A stretch of 64,000 nt of DNA from Labrys miyagiensis. Its GTDB lineage: Bacteria; Pseudomonadota; Alphaproteobacteria; Rhizobiales; Labraceae. Positions 28,828-37,032 of the stretch are shown in pieces. Both the position numbers and the translations under genes were made by a program. The notes under the pieces are model-generated. The model was not told where the DNA came from. It did not search any database and saw only the letters and a program-made list of their open reading frames with translations. Each line of letters starts with the position of its first letter. The stretch's first letter is position 1. The DNA is taken from NCBI RefSeq assembly GCF_030160835.1, contig NZ_BSPC01000014.1:62001-126000 (forward strand), written 5' to 3'.

Positions 28828-29829
28828 CTAGAAAGTGAAGTCCTTGTAGTTATCCTTGGTAAACTCGACAGGCTTGCCTGTAATGATCTGCCCATCCTGG
28901 CCGATCGTATAGGTTCCGGGCCATTTTCCCTTGTCGATCACGAATGAATCGCCGGGCTTTCCAGTGATCTTTCCGTCGACGAGCGCCTTTGCTGCATAAT
29001 AGGTAACATAGCCAAGTTTGCTGGGATCCCAAAGATAAAACCCTCCGATGGTGCCGTCGAGCATGTATTTGGAGGTAATGCTTGGGACACAGTTGCCCGA
29101 AAGCTTGATCTTGCCGTGCCCCTTGTCGACGCTTTCCAGCGCTCTCGCCACAGCGGGAAGACCCGGGCAGGTCGGCGCGAAGATGCCGGCAAGATTGGGA
29201 TGCTTGGTCGTCAGGGCGACCGTGGCATCGAAAGCTTTCTGTTCATTGTCGTAACCATAGACGGTGTCGACAACCTTGAGCCCAGGATATTTCGCGACCT
29301 CATCCTTGAAGGCCTCGATCCAAAGGTTCTGGTTGGCCGCGGTCGGCTGGGCGGAGACGACCGCAACCTCGCCCTTGGGATCCGGTCCGAGCTCACGGAT
29401 CAGCAATTGGGCACCGAAACGGCCAATGGAATCGCTGGTGGCCTGGTTGACGAAGAAGGATCGGCCACCTGACGCGTCCGCGTCGAACGTAACGACCTTT
29501 GCACCGAGCTTCGCCGCCCGCTGCATGGCGGGCACGACGGCATCTGGATCGCTCGGCGCAACCGCGATGGCCGTTACGCGCCGATCCGCGAGGCTATTGA
29601 TGATGTCGACCTGAGCCTTGGCGCTGGACTCGGTCGGTCCGTAATTGTCGACCTCTCCGCCCGTCTCCTGCGCGGCAATCTTCGCGCCGGCAAGGGTCGC
29701 GTTGTAGTAGGGGTTGGTGGTGGACTTGATCACCATTCCCAACTTGAAATCATCGGCCAAAACCGCCGTGGGCAGCGCGAAGGCAATGAGCGCTCCCGCC
29801 AACAAGATGTGCCTGAGACTCTTGGACAT
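28828..29829 (-). CDS. Sugar ABC importer periplasmic binding protein (Rha/Lsr-like)
   Basis: A 333-residue type I binding protein with signal peptide (ending TAVLA) and the pattern KLGMVIKSTTNPYYNATLAG, AIAVAPSDPDAVVPAMQRA and GKIKLSGNCVPS. GGGAGGAAGG precedes the ATG at 29829. Head of the two-permease operon. The sequence resembles RhaS/LsrB-type proteins more than ribose binders; rhamnose-like or another deoxy-sugar ligand is plausible but unproven. Confidence 0.88.
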   Translation of the reverse strand: MSKSLRHILLAGALIAFALPTAVLADDFKLGMVIKSTTNPYYNATLAGAKIAAQETGGEVDNYGPTESSAKAQVDIINSLADRRVTAIAVAPSDPDAVVPAMQRAAKLGAKVVTFDADASGGRSFFVNQATSDSIGRFGAQLLIRELGPDPKGEVAVVSAQPTAANQNLWIEAFKDEVAKYPGLKVVDTVYGYDNEQKAFDATVALTTKHPNLAGIFAPTCPGLPAVARALESVDKGHGKIKLSGNCVPSITSKYMLDGTIGGFYLWDPSKLGYVTYYAAKALVDGKITGKPGDSFVIDKGKWPGTYTIGQDGQIITGKPVEFTKDNYKDFTF

Positions 29830-29963
29830 CTACCTTCCTCCCATCTGTATGGTCGACATTTAGCTCGCTGGCGCATCTTCAGTCGCCCGCCGACCTATCC
29901 CGTCACGGGCTTACCCGAATGCCGGGCGCCGGATTGCTTTTGTTGACGTTTCCAATCGGTTGC

Positions 29964-29979
29964 ACGTTATCGTTATCGT
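29964..29979. promoter_or_regulatory. Candidate LacI-type operator between the ABC operon and the aldo/keto reductase
   Basis: ACGTTATCGTTATCGT carries two GATAACG half-sites on the minus strand. The same half-site forms the palindrome GATAACGTTATC at 32190-32201 before the lacI-type gene. It lies 135 bp upstream of the binding-protein start and 169 bp upstream of the reductase start, in a 318-bp divergent region with no gene. Confidence 0.5.
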
Positions 29980-30147
29980 GTCAATATCGCGCGACCAGAG
30001 AGGAGAACTCCTTGAGTTGGGTCCGAAAGACGTGACGCAACGCGAGGTTTGGAGGAAAAACGTGAAGTCTGGAAGGAATCGCTTCATTGAGAAATCACCA
30101 AGCTATGTTATCGATATCTCATTCACGGAGAGCTGGGACATGGTTCT

Positions 30148-31134
30148 ATGAAGCAGAGATTATTTGGACGCACGGGGCGGCTCGTCAGCGAGATCGGCTT
30201 CGGCTCATGGGGTATCGGAGGCGCGCAATGGACAGCGGTCGATGACACGGAGGCGATGAACGCCATAACGAGTTCACTGGATCTCGGCGTTACCTTTATC
30301 GATACCGCCGACGTTTATGGCGACGGCCGGTCCGAGAAGCTGATAGCGCAAGCGCTGCGTGGTCGCAGCGAGCGCCCCTATATCGCAACGAAGGCGGGTA
30401 AACGGCTGCCGTCGCAGGTCACGTCCGGCTACACGCTGGCCAATCTGCGCGACTGGGTAAGCCGCAGCCGCGACTATCTGGAGACCGATATCCTCGACCT
30501 CGTGCAACTCCATTGCCCCCCGACGGATCTCTACTATCACCAGGAAGTGTTCGAAGCATTGGATCGTCTGGTTGAGGAGAAGCTCATCCGCAATTACGGC
30601 GTCAGTGTCGAGAAGATCGAGGAGGCCATCAAGGCGATCGAATATCCGAACGTCACGAGCGTACAGATCATATTCAACATACTTCGGCAGCGCCCGATCG
30701 AGCTGTTCTTCGAGCTTGCCAAAAAGAAGAATGTCGCCGTCATCGCTCGGGTCCCTCTCGCAAGCGGTCTGCTCTCGGGGAAGTTCAGCCGTTCTTCTAT
30801 TTTCGACAAGGAAGATCACCGCAACTTCAACCGCAATGGCGAGTTCTTCGATGTTGGCGAGACATTCTCTGGGATGCCCTACGAACAGGGCCTGGACGTC
30901 GTGGAGAAGATCCGCCCCTTGGTGAACGGCAGCGAGACCATGGCGCAGTTCGCGCTGCGCTGGATCCTGATGTTCGACGCCGTGAGCGTTGTCATCCCCG
31001 GGGCGCGTACCGTTGCGCAGGCCAGGTCCAACGCCGCCGCATCCGCTCTGCCGGCCATTCCCGACGAGGTGATGGCACAGATCCGCGCGATCTATGATGC
31101 CGACGTCAGGCCGTTCGTTCATCAACGCTGGTGA
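30148..31134 (+). CDS. Aldo/keto reductase
   Basis: A 328-residue NADP(H)-type TIM-barrel reductase. Catalytic tetrad visible: Asp and Tyr in FIDTADVYGDGRSE, Lys in IATKAGKRL and His in VQLHCPP; cofactor-binding tail around VIPGARTVAQARSN. Divergent from the ABC operon headed at 29829 and convergent with the LacI gene (38 bp apart), sharing the candidate operator at 29964. Likely acts on the imported sugar; direction and substrate unknown. Confidence 0.88.
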   Translation: MKQRLFGRTGRLVSEIGFGSWGIGGAQWTAVDDTEAMNAITSSLDLGVTFIDTADVYGDGRSEKLIAQALRGRSERPYIATKAGKRLPSQVTSGYTLANLRDWVSRSRDYLETDILDLVQLHCPPTDLYYHQEVFEALDRLVEEKLIRNYGVSVEKIEEAIKAIEYPNVTSVQIIFNILRQRPIELFFELAKKKNVAVIARVPLASGLLSGKFSRSSIFDKEDHRNFNRNGEFFDVGETFSGMPYEQGLDVVEKIRPLVNGSETMAQFALRWILMFDAVSVVIPGARTVAQARSNAAASALPAIPDEVMAQIRAIYDADVRPFVHQRW

Positions 31135-31172
31135 TCCCTGACAAGCCTTCGTCCGAGGCCGGCCTCTGCTCG

Positions 31173-32171
31173 TCAGGGCCCCTCGGTGGAGGCGCGCAGC
31201 ACGAGTTCTGGTTCGATGACGATCCCTTGCTGGATGTGTCGCTGGTCGATGCGATCGATCAGCATGCGCATCGCGGCGGCGCCGAGATCCTCCTTGGCAA
31301 CCCGCAAAGTCGAGAGCGGAGGGTTGACAAGCGAGGCAGCGAGGATGTCGTCGCATCCGATCACCGCGATGTCATGGGGAATGGCAATCGAACGCTCCTT
31401 CAGGACACCGAGCAGGCCGATCGCGATCAGATCATTGTAGCAGATGATCGCATCGATCTGCCTGCCGCTGTCGAGGAACGCCGTCGCTCCCGCAACCCCG
31501 CCCTGAATATCCGGAGAGCAGGGCACATCCAGCACGAGTTCCAGGCCATGGCCATCGAGGGCCTCCAGGATGCCTTGGCGACGCTGCTGATCCCCTCTGG
31601 AGGTTGCGTGGCCACCCGCATAGGCAATATGCCGGCGATCATTCCTGACCAGATGGTCGACGGCCGCAATCATGCCTCGCCGGTAGTCCACCTCGATCGT
31701 GCCGGCGATGCTCTTGGGAGCCGACCGGTTGATCAGCACGGCGGCCTTGCAGCGTTTGACCGTGTCGAAGAGCCGCTTGTCGCTCATACGCGCGCTGCAG
31801 ATGATGACGCCGTCGACACGCCTGTTCAGCAGCGTTTCGAGAACCTCCTCCTCGCGAGCGGGATCCTCCACCACATTGCAGCACAACAGCGTGTAGCCGG
31901 CGGGGCGTGCCGCCAGTTCGGCGCCTCTGATGATTTCCGGGAAGAAGGGATTTACGATATCGGGAACGATCAGGCCGACGATACCGGAGCGAGCGATCTT
32001 CAATCCTTTTGCGAGGGTGTTCGGCCGATAGTCGAGTTCACGCACAGCCGCCATGACGCGCTCTTTCGTTGCCGCGCTTGCACCATTCCGCCCGTTGATA
32101 ATGCGCGAGACGGTCATGGGAGACACGCCTGCCCTGGCTGCCACATCGGCCAAAGTCGCATGTCTTTGCAT
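31173..32171 (-). CDS. LacI-family transcriptional regulator 1
   Basis: A 332-residue LacI protein: HTH ATLADVAARAGVSPMTVSRI, hinge NTLAKGLKIARSG and a periplasmic-binding-protein-like sensor (GLIVPDIVNPFFPEIIRGAE; AVIGCDDILAASLVNPPLST). The start at 32171 follows GGGAG; the longer frame upstream runs across the operator. GATAACGTTATC lies 19 bp upstream, suggesting autorepression and control of the sugar operon and reductase. Confidence 0.9.
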   Translation of the reverse strand: MQRHATLADVAARAGVSPMTVSRIINGRNGASAATKERVMAAVRELDYRPNTLAKGLKIARSGIVGLIVPDIVNPFFPEIIRGAELAARPAGYTLLCCNVVEDPAREEEVLETLLNRRVDGVIICSARMSDKRLFDTVKRCKAAVLINRSAPKSIAGTIEVDYRRGMIAAVDHLVRNDRRHIAYAGGHATSRGDQQRRQGILEALDGHGLELVLDVPCSPDIQGGVAGATAFLDSGRQIDAIICYNDLIAIGLLGVLKERSIAIPHDIAVIGCDDILAASLVNPPLSTLRVAKEDLGAAAMRMLIDRIDQRHIQQGIVIEPELVLRASTEGP

Positions 32172-32189
32172 TGCTGGCTCCCGCTGAGC

Positions 32190-32201
32190 GATAACGTTAT
32201 C
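32190..32201. promoter_or_regulatory. Perfect palindrome upstream of lacI-type gene 1
   Basis: GATAACGTTATC, a 12-bp perfect palindrome with a central CG as in many LacI-family operators, 19 bp before the start codon. A related site GATAACGCTAAC lies near 32309-32320. Confidence 0.6.
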
Positions 32202-32472
32202 TAGAAATTGAAGGATATCGCACAACTCCAACCCGTCGACGGGATCAGCATCTACAAATAGTGGCGTAATATCAATAGATCAGTTAAGAGAGGCTTCGCG
32301 CTGTGGATGATAACGCTAACACGCAGTTGTGGACCAGCCTTGGGGGATGTCTGATCGGGAAACAAGGATGTCTCCCGATCATATCGAAGCCGTGAGATTC
32401 GCTGGCCTTGTATCATGCAGGTCGCGGGATCGCCGCTTAGCCGGCTATTGGGGAGCGCCGTGGCCCGGCCGC

Positions 32473-33099
32473 TCAGTGCTGCTGCGCCTTGAGGCGCTGG
32501 CGGTGGGCGGCCTGTTTGGCTCGGTTGCCGCAGATCGCCATGCTGCACCAGCGCCTGGCGTGGCCGCGGGTGTGGTCGGCGAACAGCAATGTGCAGGCCG
32601 GGCCTTCGCAGGCTTTCACATGGGTGAAATCCTCCGTGCAGACGAAGCGCGCCAGGGCCTCGCCGATCGGCTGCAGCAGGGTCTCGGGCGTGCGCCATTT
32701 GCGCAGGGATCGTAGCTCGAAGCCGGTGGTGCCGGTTGCGTTGCGAAGGGCAATCCGGCTGAAGGCCTCGTCCCGCTCCAGGAGGCGGTTCAGCGGCTCG
32801 AGTTCGGCGAGACTTTCGGCCGGCAGCGGCCGGCCCTTGTGCTCGCCCACGAAACCCCTGAACCACTCGCGCAGATTCCGCGCCTGATCGGCAACTCTGT
32901 CGAGCTCGCCCGGCAGAGCCTGCGCCCGGATGGCGTCGAGCGCAGCCGATGGCACCAGCTTCGCCTGCTCCAGCCAGTTCAACAAACCCTCGCCATCATC
33001 GAGCCACTCGATGGTGGTATCGACTGGCGTTGCGATTGAATTCAGGAAATCCAGGCCGAGCGCGTCAGCGACGAAAATCGCAGGGGCACGATGCGCCAT
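32473..33099 (-). CDS. ABATE / CGNR zinc-finger protein, putative stress-type regulator
   Basis: A 208-residue protein: N-terminal ABATE domain (about 1-150; LDFLNSIATPVDT...WL) and a C-terminal CGNR zinc finger (CEGPACTLLFADHTRGHARR, then WCSMAICGNRAKQAAHR) with four cysteines. The ATG at 33099 is preceded by GAGGAG. Pfam describes ABATE as a putative stress-induced transcription regulator; its mode of action is little known. It is divergent from the alpha/beta hydrolase at 33262; the shared 162-bp gap holds the inverted repeat at 33203-33239. Confidence 0.85.
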   Translation of the reverse strand: MAHRAPAIFVADALGLDFLNSIATPVDTTIEWLDDGEGLLNWLEQAKLVPSAALDAIRAQALPGELDRVADQARNLREWFRGFVGEHKGRPLPAESLAELEPLNRLLERDEAFSRIALRNATGTTGFELRSLRKWRTPETLLQPIGEALARFVCTEDFTHVKACEGPACTLLFADHTRGHARRWCSMAICGNRAKQAAHRQRLKAQQH

Positions 33100-33202
33100 C
33101 ACAACTCCTCTTCCGGCCCCTCCGTCTCACGGATTCGGCCGCCCTCCAAACCTGACACTGTAAATAACCTCTTCGGAGCCTCTTGACAAGTTACGCCTCT
33201 CG

Positions 33203-33239
33203 TTAGTAACCATATTGAGACATTTAGAGTGGTTACTAA
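33203..33239. promoter_or_regulatory. Inverted repeat before the first hydrolase (candidate operator)
   Basis: Perfect 10-bp arms TTAGTAACCA and TGGTTACTAA separated by 17 bp, between the CGNR gene and the hydrolase at 33262. A similar arrangement stands before the second hydrolase (34162-34199). Such spacing suits a dimeric repressor. Confidence 0.65.
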
Positions 33240-33261
33240 ATTACCCGAGAGGACAGCAGAG

Positions 33262-33957
33262 ATGCCCGCAACCGAATTGAGCATTGTCCTGGTTCATGGC
33301 GCCTGGGCTGATGGATCGAGCTGGGCCAAGGTCATCGTGCCATTGGCGGCCGATGGCCTGAAGGTGACGGCGGCCCCCTTGCCGCTGACCTCCTTCGCCG
33401 ACGATGTGGCGGCGCTCGACCGCACGCTGGAGCGCGTCACGGGGCCGGTGGTGCTCGTCGGCCACGCCTATGCCGGCGCCGTCATCGCAGCGACGCGCAG
33501 CGAGAAGGTGAGGGCGCTCGTCTATGTCGCAGCGCTGGCTCCCGAGGAGGGCGAGACGGTCGCCGACGTCTTCTATCGCACCGAGCCGCATCCGCAGGCG
33601 CCGAAGCTCGCCCCCGACAGCCATGGGCTGATCTATCTGCCGGATGACGCCTTCTCTGCGGCTTTTGCCCAGAATGCGTCAAAGGAGGAGCAGGTTCTGT
33701 TGGCGGCGGTGCAGCGGCCGATCTCGCCGGCCTGCATCACGGTTGCCGTCGACAGGCCGCTCTGGAAGGACCGGCCGGCCTGGTTCCTGATCGCCGAGCA
33801 GGATCGCATGATCGTCGAGGAGACCCAGCGCTTCATGGCCGGGCGGATGAAGGCCCATATCAACGCCCATCCGGTCGATCACGCCCCGCTGGTGACGGCT
33901 CCCGCCGTGGTCGTCGACATCATTCGCGAGGCAGCCAGCGCGGTGGCGGCGGACTGA
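33262..33957 (+). CDS. Alpha/beta hydrolase-fold protein lacking the nucleophilic serine
   Basis: A 231-residue protein of the EstC/HNL-like branch: IVLVHGAWADGSSW (oxyanion region), nucleophile elbow VVLVGHAYAGAVI and C-terminal His in DHAPLVTAP. In active relatives the elbow is GHSYGG; here residue 69 is Ala, not Ser, and residue 71 is Ala, not Gly. It should therefore not be a normal esterase and may bind ligand or use another mechanism. Start at 33262 has GAGAGGAC upstream. A second hydrolase with a similar upstream repeat follows. Confidence 0.8.
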   Translation: MPATELSIVLVHGAWADGSSWAKVIVPLAADGLKVTAAPLPLTSFADDVAALDRTLERVTGPVVLVGHAYAGAVIAATRSEKVRALVYVAALAPEEGETVADVFYRTEPHPQAPKLAPDSHGLIYLPDDAFSAAFAQNASKEEQVLLAAVQRPISPACITVAVDRPLWKDRPAWFLIAEQDRMIVEETQRFMAGRMKAHINAHPVDHAPLVTAPAVVVDIIREAASAVAAD

Positions 33958-34161
33958 TACCGGTTCTCTCGGGATACAGAAGAGGAGTGGGGCCGATGCA
34001 AAAGCGGCGAATGACGACGGAACGGCCTTGCCCCTGCTGGGCTTCTTCCTGATCTGCTGCGCTCTCGCTCTTTATCTGCGGCCAGAGGCCTTCATCAGGC
34101 ACGCAAGGTAGCCCTTCGTCCGGTGCAACTCATGACCGGCGTGGGCGAATTGTGAGCTACA

Positions 34162-34199
34162 TTAGTAACCTGTTAAAATCATTTAAAACAGTTACATAA
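34162..34199. promoter_or_regulatory. Inverted repeat before the second hydrolase (candidate operator)
   Basis: TTAGTAACC at 34162-34170 and GTTACATAA at 34191-34199, an imperfect version of the 33203-33239 repeat with the same overall span. It ends 20 bp before the ATG at 34220. Confidence 0.55.
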
Positions 34200-34219
34200 A
34201 CCCAAAAGGAGACACTATC

Positions 34220-35065
34220 ATGACGACCCTCAGCTACCGCACCGCCGACGTTGACGGCTTCAACATCTTCTACCGGGAAGCGGGAACGAAGGGCGCTCCC
34301 AAGCTCCTGCTGCTGCACGGCTTCCCGACCTCCAGCCACATGTTCCGCGACCTCATCCCGCTGCTAGCCGACCGCTTCCACATCGTCGCGCCCGATCTGC
34401 CGGGCTTCGGCCGATCCGACCTGCCGGGCCGCGGCCACAGCTTCGAGCGGATTGCCGAAGCCATCGATCGTTTCACCGAGGTGGTGGGCTTCGATCGCTA
34501 TGCCGTCTACGTCTTCGACTATGGCGCGCCGACGGGCTTTCGCCTGGCGGTGAAACATCCCGAGCGCATCACAGCGATCATCTCGCAGAACGGCAACGCC
34601 TATGAGGAGGGGCTGAGCGAGGGCTGGAACCCGATCCGGGCCTATTGGCAGGACGCTTCCCCCGCCAATCGCGAGGCGCTGCGCGCTTTTCTCAAGCCCG
34701 AGGCGAGCGCCTGGCAATATACCCACGGCGTATCCGACCCGAGCGCGGTTTCCCCCGACGGCTATTCGCTCGACAATTTCTACATGGCTCGCCCAGGAGT
34801 GGAGGAGGTTCAGCTCGATCTCTTCGGCGACTACCGCAGCAATGTCGCGCTCTATCCCGCCTTCCAGCGCTATTTCCGCGAGCACAAGCCGCGCTTCCTG
34901 GCGGTGTGGGGCCGGAACGATCCGTTCTTCCTGCCGCCGGGTGCCGAAGCCTTCAAGCGCGATATCCCGGATGCCGTCGTGCGCTTTTTCGATACCGGGC
35001 ATTTCGCACTGGAAACCCACGCCGCGGAAATCGCCACCGCCATCCGTGATTTCTTCGCTCCCTGA
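34220..35065 (+). CDS. Alpha/beta hydrolase with Asp nucleophile (dehalogenase / epoxide-hydrolase-like)
   Basis: A 281-residue protein: oxyanion motif LLLHGFPTSSHMF, nucleophile elbow VFDYGAPTGFRLA with Asp100, cap domain, and C-terminal His in DTGHFALETH. An Asp nucleophile points to haloalkane dehalogenase or epoxide hydrolase relatives; the residue after it is Tyr, whereas haloalkane dehalogenases usually have a halide-binding Trp, so a dehalogenase label is unsafe. Followed 33 bp later by an SDR gene, probably one transcript. Confidence 0.85.
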   Translation: MTTLSYRTADVDGFNIFYREAGTKGAPKLLLLHGFPTSSHMFRDLIPLLADRFHIVAPDLPGFGRSDLPGRGHSFERIAEAIDRFTEVVGFDRYAVYVFDYGAPTGFRLAVKHPERITAIISQNGNAYEEGLSEGWNPIRAYWQDASPANREALRAFLKPEASAWQYTHGVSDPSAVSPDGYSLDNFYMARPGVEEVQLDLFGDYRSNVALYPAFQRYFREHKPRFLAVWGRNDPFFLPPGAEAFKRDIPDAVVRFFDTGHFALETHAAEIATAIRDFFAP

Positions 35066-35098
35066 GTTCGCAACGCCCTCAAATCACGGAGACTTCGG

Positions 35099-35869
35099 AT
35101 GTCCAACTCAGTTGCAATCGTCACCGGCGCCAGCCAGGGCATCGGCCAGGCCACGGCCGTCCGCCTCGCCCGGGACTTTTCGGCGCTTGTCCTGGTGGCG
35201 CGCAGCCGCGCCAATCTCGAGGAGACGGCAAAGGCGGTGGAGGCGGCCGGCGCCAGGACGCTCGTCCTCGACGGCGATCTCGCCCTGCCTTCGGTGGCGC
35301 AGGCCGTGGTCGATCAGACGCTGCAGGCCTTTGGCCGCATCGATGCGCTGCTCAACATTGCCGGCGCCGTGCCGCAGATCGACCTCTTCGAGATGACCGA
35401 CGAACAGTGGGAGAACGGCCTCGCCCTAAAGCTGCACGGCGCCCGGCGGCTCACCATCGCCGCCTGGCCGGCCCTGAAGGCGGCGCGGGGATCGGTGGTG
35501 CTGATGTCGGGCAACTCCGCTTTGTTCCCGAAGGCGCCCTATGCCGCCGTTGGCACGATCAACGCCGCCATCGTGGCGCTGGCGAAGGCCTTTTCCGATC
35601 GCGGCATCGCCGACGGCGTACAGGTCAACAGTGTCCTGCCCGGCCCGGTGATGACGGGCCGCCGCCGCTCCTATCTCCAGCACTGGGCGCCGCTGCACGC
35701 CATGACGGTGGAGGAGGCGACCGCCAACTTCCCGAAGGAAGCCGGCATTGCCCGCTATGGCGAGCCGGAGGAAATCGCCGAGCTTATGGCCTTCCTGGTC
35801 TCGCCGGGCGCCCGCTGGATGACGGGTTCGACGCTGCGCATGGATGGCGGCGAGGTGAAGTCGATCTGA
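35099..35869 (+). CDS. SDR-family protein with altered active site
   Basis: A 256-residue short-chain dehydrogenase fold: TGASQGIGQ cofactor motif, NIAGA, Ser in MSGNSALF and Tyr148 in PYAAVGTINAA. The catalytic Lys expected four residues after the Tyr (YxxxK) is Gly152. NAD(P) binding is likely, classical SDR catalysis doubtful. The C-terminus (GSTLRMDGGEVKSI) is typical. Likely co-transcribed with the hydrolase upstream. Confidence 0.85.
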   Translation: MSNSVAIVTGASQGIGQATAVRLARDFSALVLVARSRANLEETAKAVEAAGARTLVLDGDLALPSVAQAVVDQTLQAFGRIDALLNIAGAVPQIDLFEMTDEQWENGLALKLHGARRLTIAAWPALKAARGSVVLMSGNSALFPKAPYAAVGTINAAIVALAKAFSDRGIADGVQVNSVLPGPVMTGRRRSYLQHWAPLHAMTVEEATANFPKEAGIARYGEPEEIAELMAFLVSPGARWMTGSTLRMDGGEVKSI

Positions 35870-37032
35870 GGCTGCCTGAACGAAAAATCGCGGGAACCTC
35901 GACTTTTTGTCATCACCGGGCTTGACCCGTCGGGATCGAGGGTGACGCGAACATGACCATAAGGACATTCAGCCGATCACGTTGGACAAACGCAGAACTG
36001 GTGTTGACTTTCGTTCGCTCCCATGTTTTATTCCCTAACGGAATGAGGCGTCAGCGGCCGGCGTAGGTACAACCCGACCCCGAACGCTTCCATCCACCCC
36101 GACAGCCTATCCAGGTGGTAGGCGCATGCGGCGGTCCTGCTTCTCTCGAAGCGGCCTTCAGGGGGTGACGAGCGGGACAGAGGGATCGGCACCCCATGGA
36201 AGTGCCACGCGGTCCCTGGACGGAGCGTGAAGGGCTTGAGCCCGGCAACGCCTTCGTCCCATCTCCCGCCGATGCGGTGAAGACGGCTCATGCCACTGTC
36301 CGGCCAGGACTGCAGCGCTGAGCCCCTTGACCGAGCCGGCTGGCTCAGGTTCGGATGGTCCGTGCCATCCGCTCCCGGCTCGCCTCCGCCTTCATAAGGC
36401 GGAAAAAACAGGTGGCCTTGCACGCCTTGTCAGCGTGCCAGGCAACCGGAACAGGGCGATGGCGGCCTGCACCGACAGTGCGGCCAGCATCTTCCATGAT
36501 CCTGCTTTCACGGCTGCTCCGCAGCCGCCATCGCCCGGTCTCCTCATCAACCCAGCCGGAAAGGGCGTGGGAACGAGAGCGTTTGGGAATTGCGGTGAGA
36601 AAACAGCGGAGGCGAAAGAAGCTGGCGCTTGGGGATCGTCAAGAAATTTCCCGGCGCATGCGCGCCTCTCCCTTGTGAACGCTTCCTGGCGGATGGCACG
36701 GTGCCAGAATCGGCGGCGTCGTATCGATCAGAACCGCGTGAGTGGGATGTAGTCTGTCCGTCTTGTCCGCCGGGGCTTGCCCGGATGATGGAGTGCTGGG
36801 ATATGGCCACCAAGCCGCGACCACCGGGGCAGCGGAGCGCGGGCGATCACTTTCGTGCCATCGGCTCAAAAATGCTCAACACCTTTTGGATTAGGCAGCC
36901 TTATTGACCTAGAAAACACCAAAATCAATCTCTATTCATAGAGGGTGGTATACCCCGAACGTCCGAGGCTGGGATCGCGTCGAGCTGGGTGTGCTTTATA
37001 TAGTCGCCGTAGGCACGATGGGTCCCCGAACA
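35870..37032. other. About 1.15 kb with no supported gene
   Basis: Open frames occur on both strands (for instance 36028-36423 minus and 36327-36752 plus) but none has a ribosome site, signal peptide or recognisable domain, and several overlap in all frames. A short perfect stem CCGCCTT / AAGGCGG lies near 36388-36405. It may be decayed coding sequence or an undescribed structured RNA; I could not match it to RNase P, tmRNA, SRP, 6S RNA or a cobalamin riboswitch. Confidence 0.5.

Noticed and set aside
29960-30151. 63-codon plus-strand frame before the aldo/keto reductase
   Set aside because: It covers the operator region, has no ribosome site and overlaps the reductase start; no family pattern.
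36040-36430. Possible cobalamin riboswitch, RNase P or tmRNA
   Set aside because: A GCCACTG-like word and several stems are present, but no B12 box, no GAGGAAAGUCC core and no tmRNA-like ends could be found.
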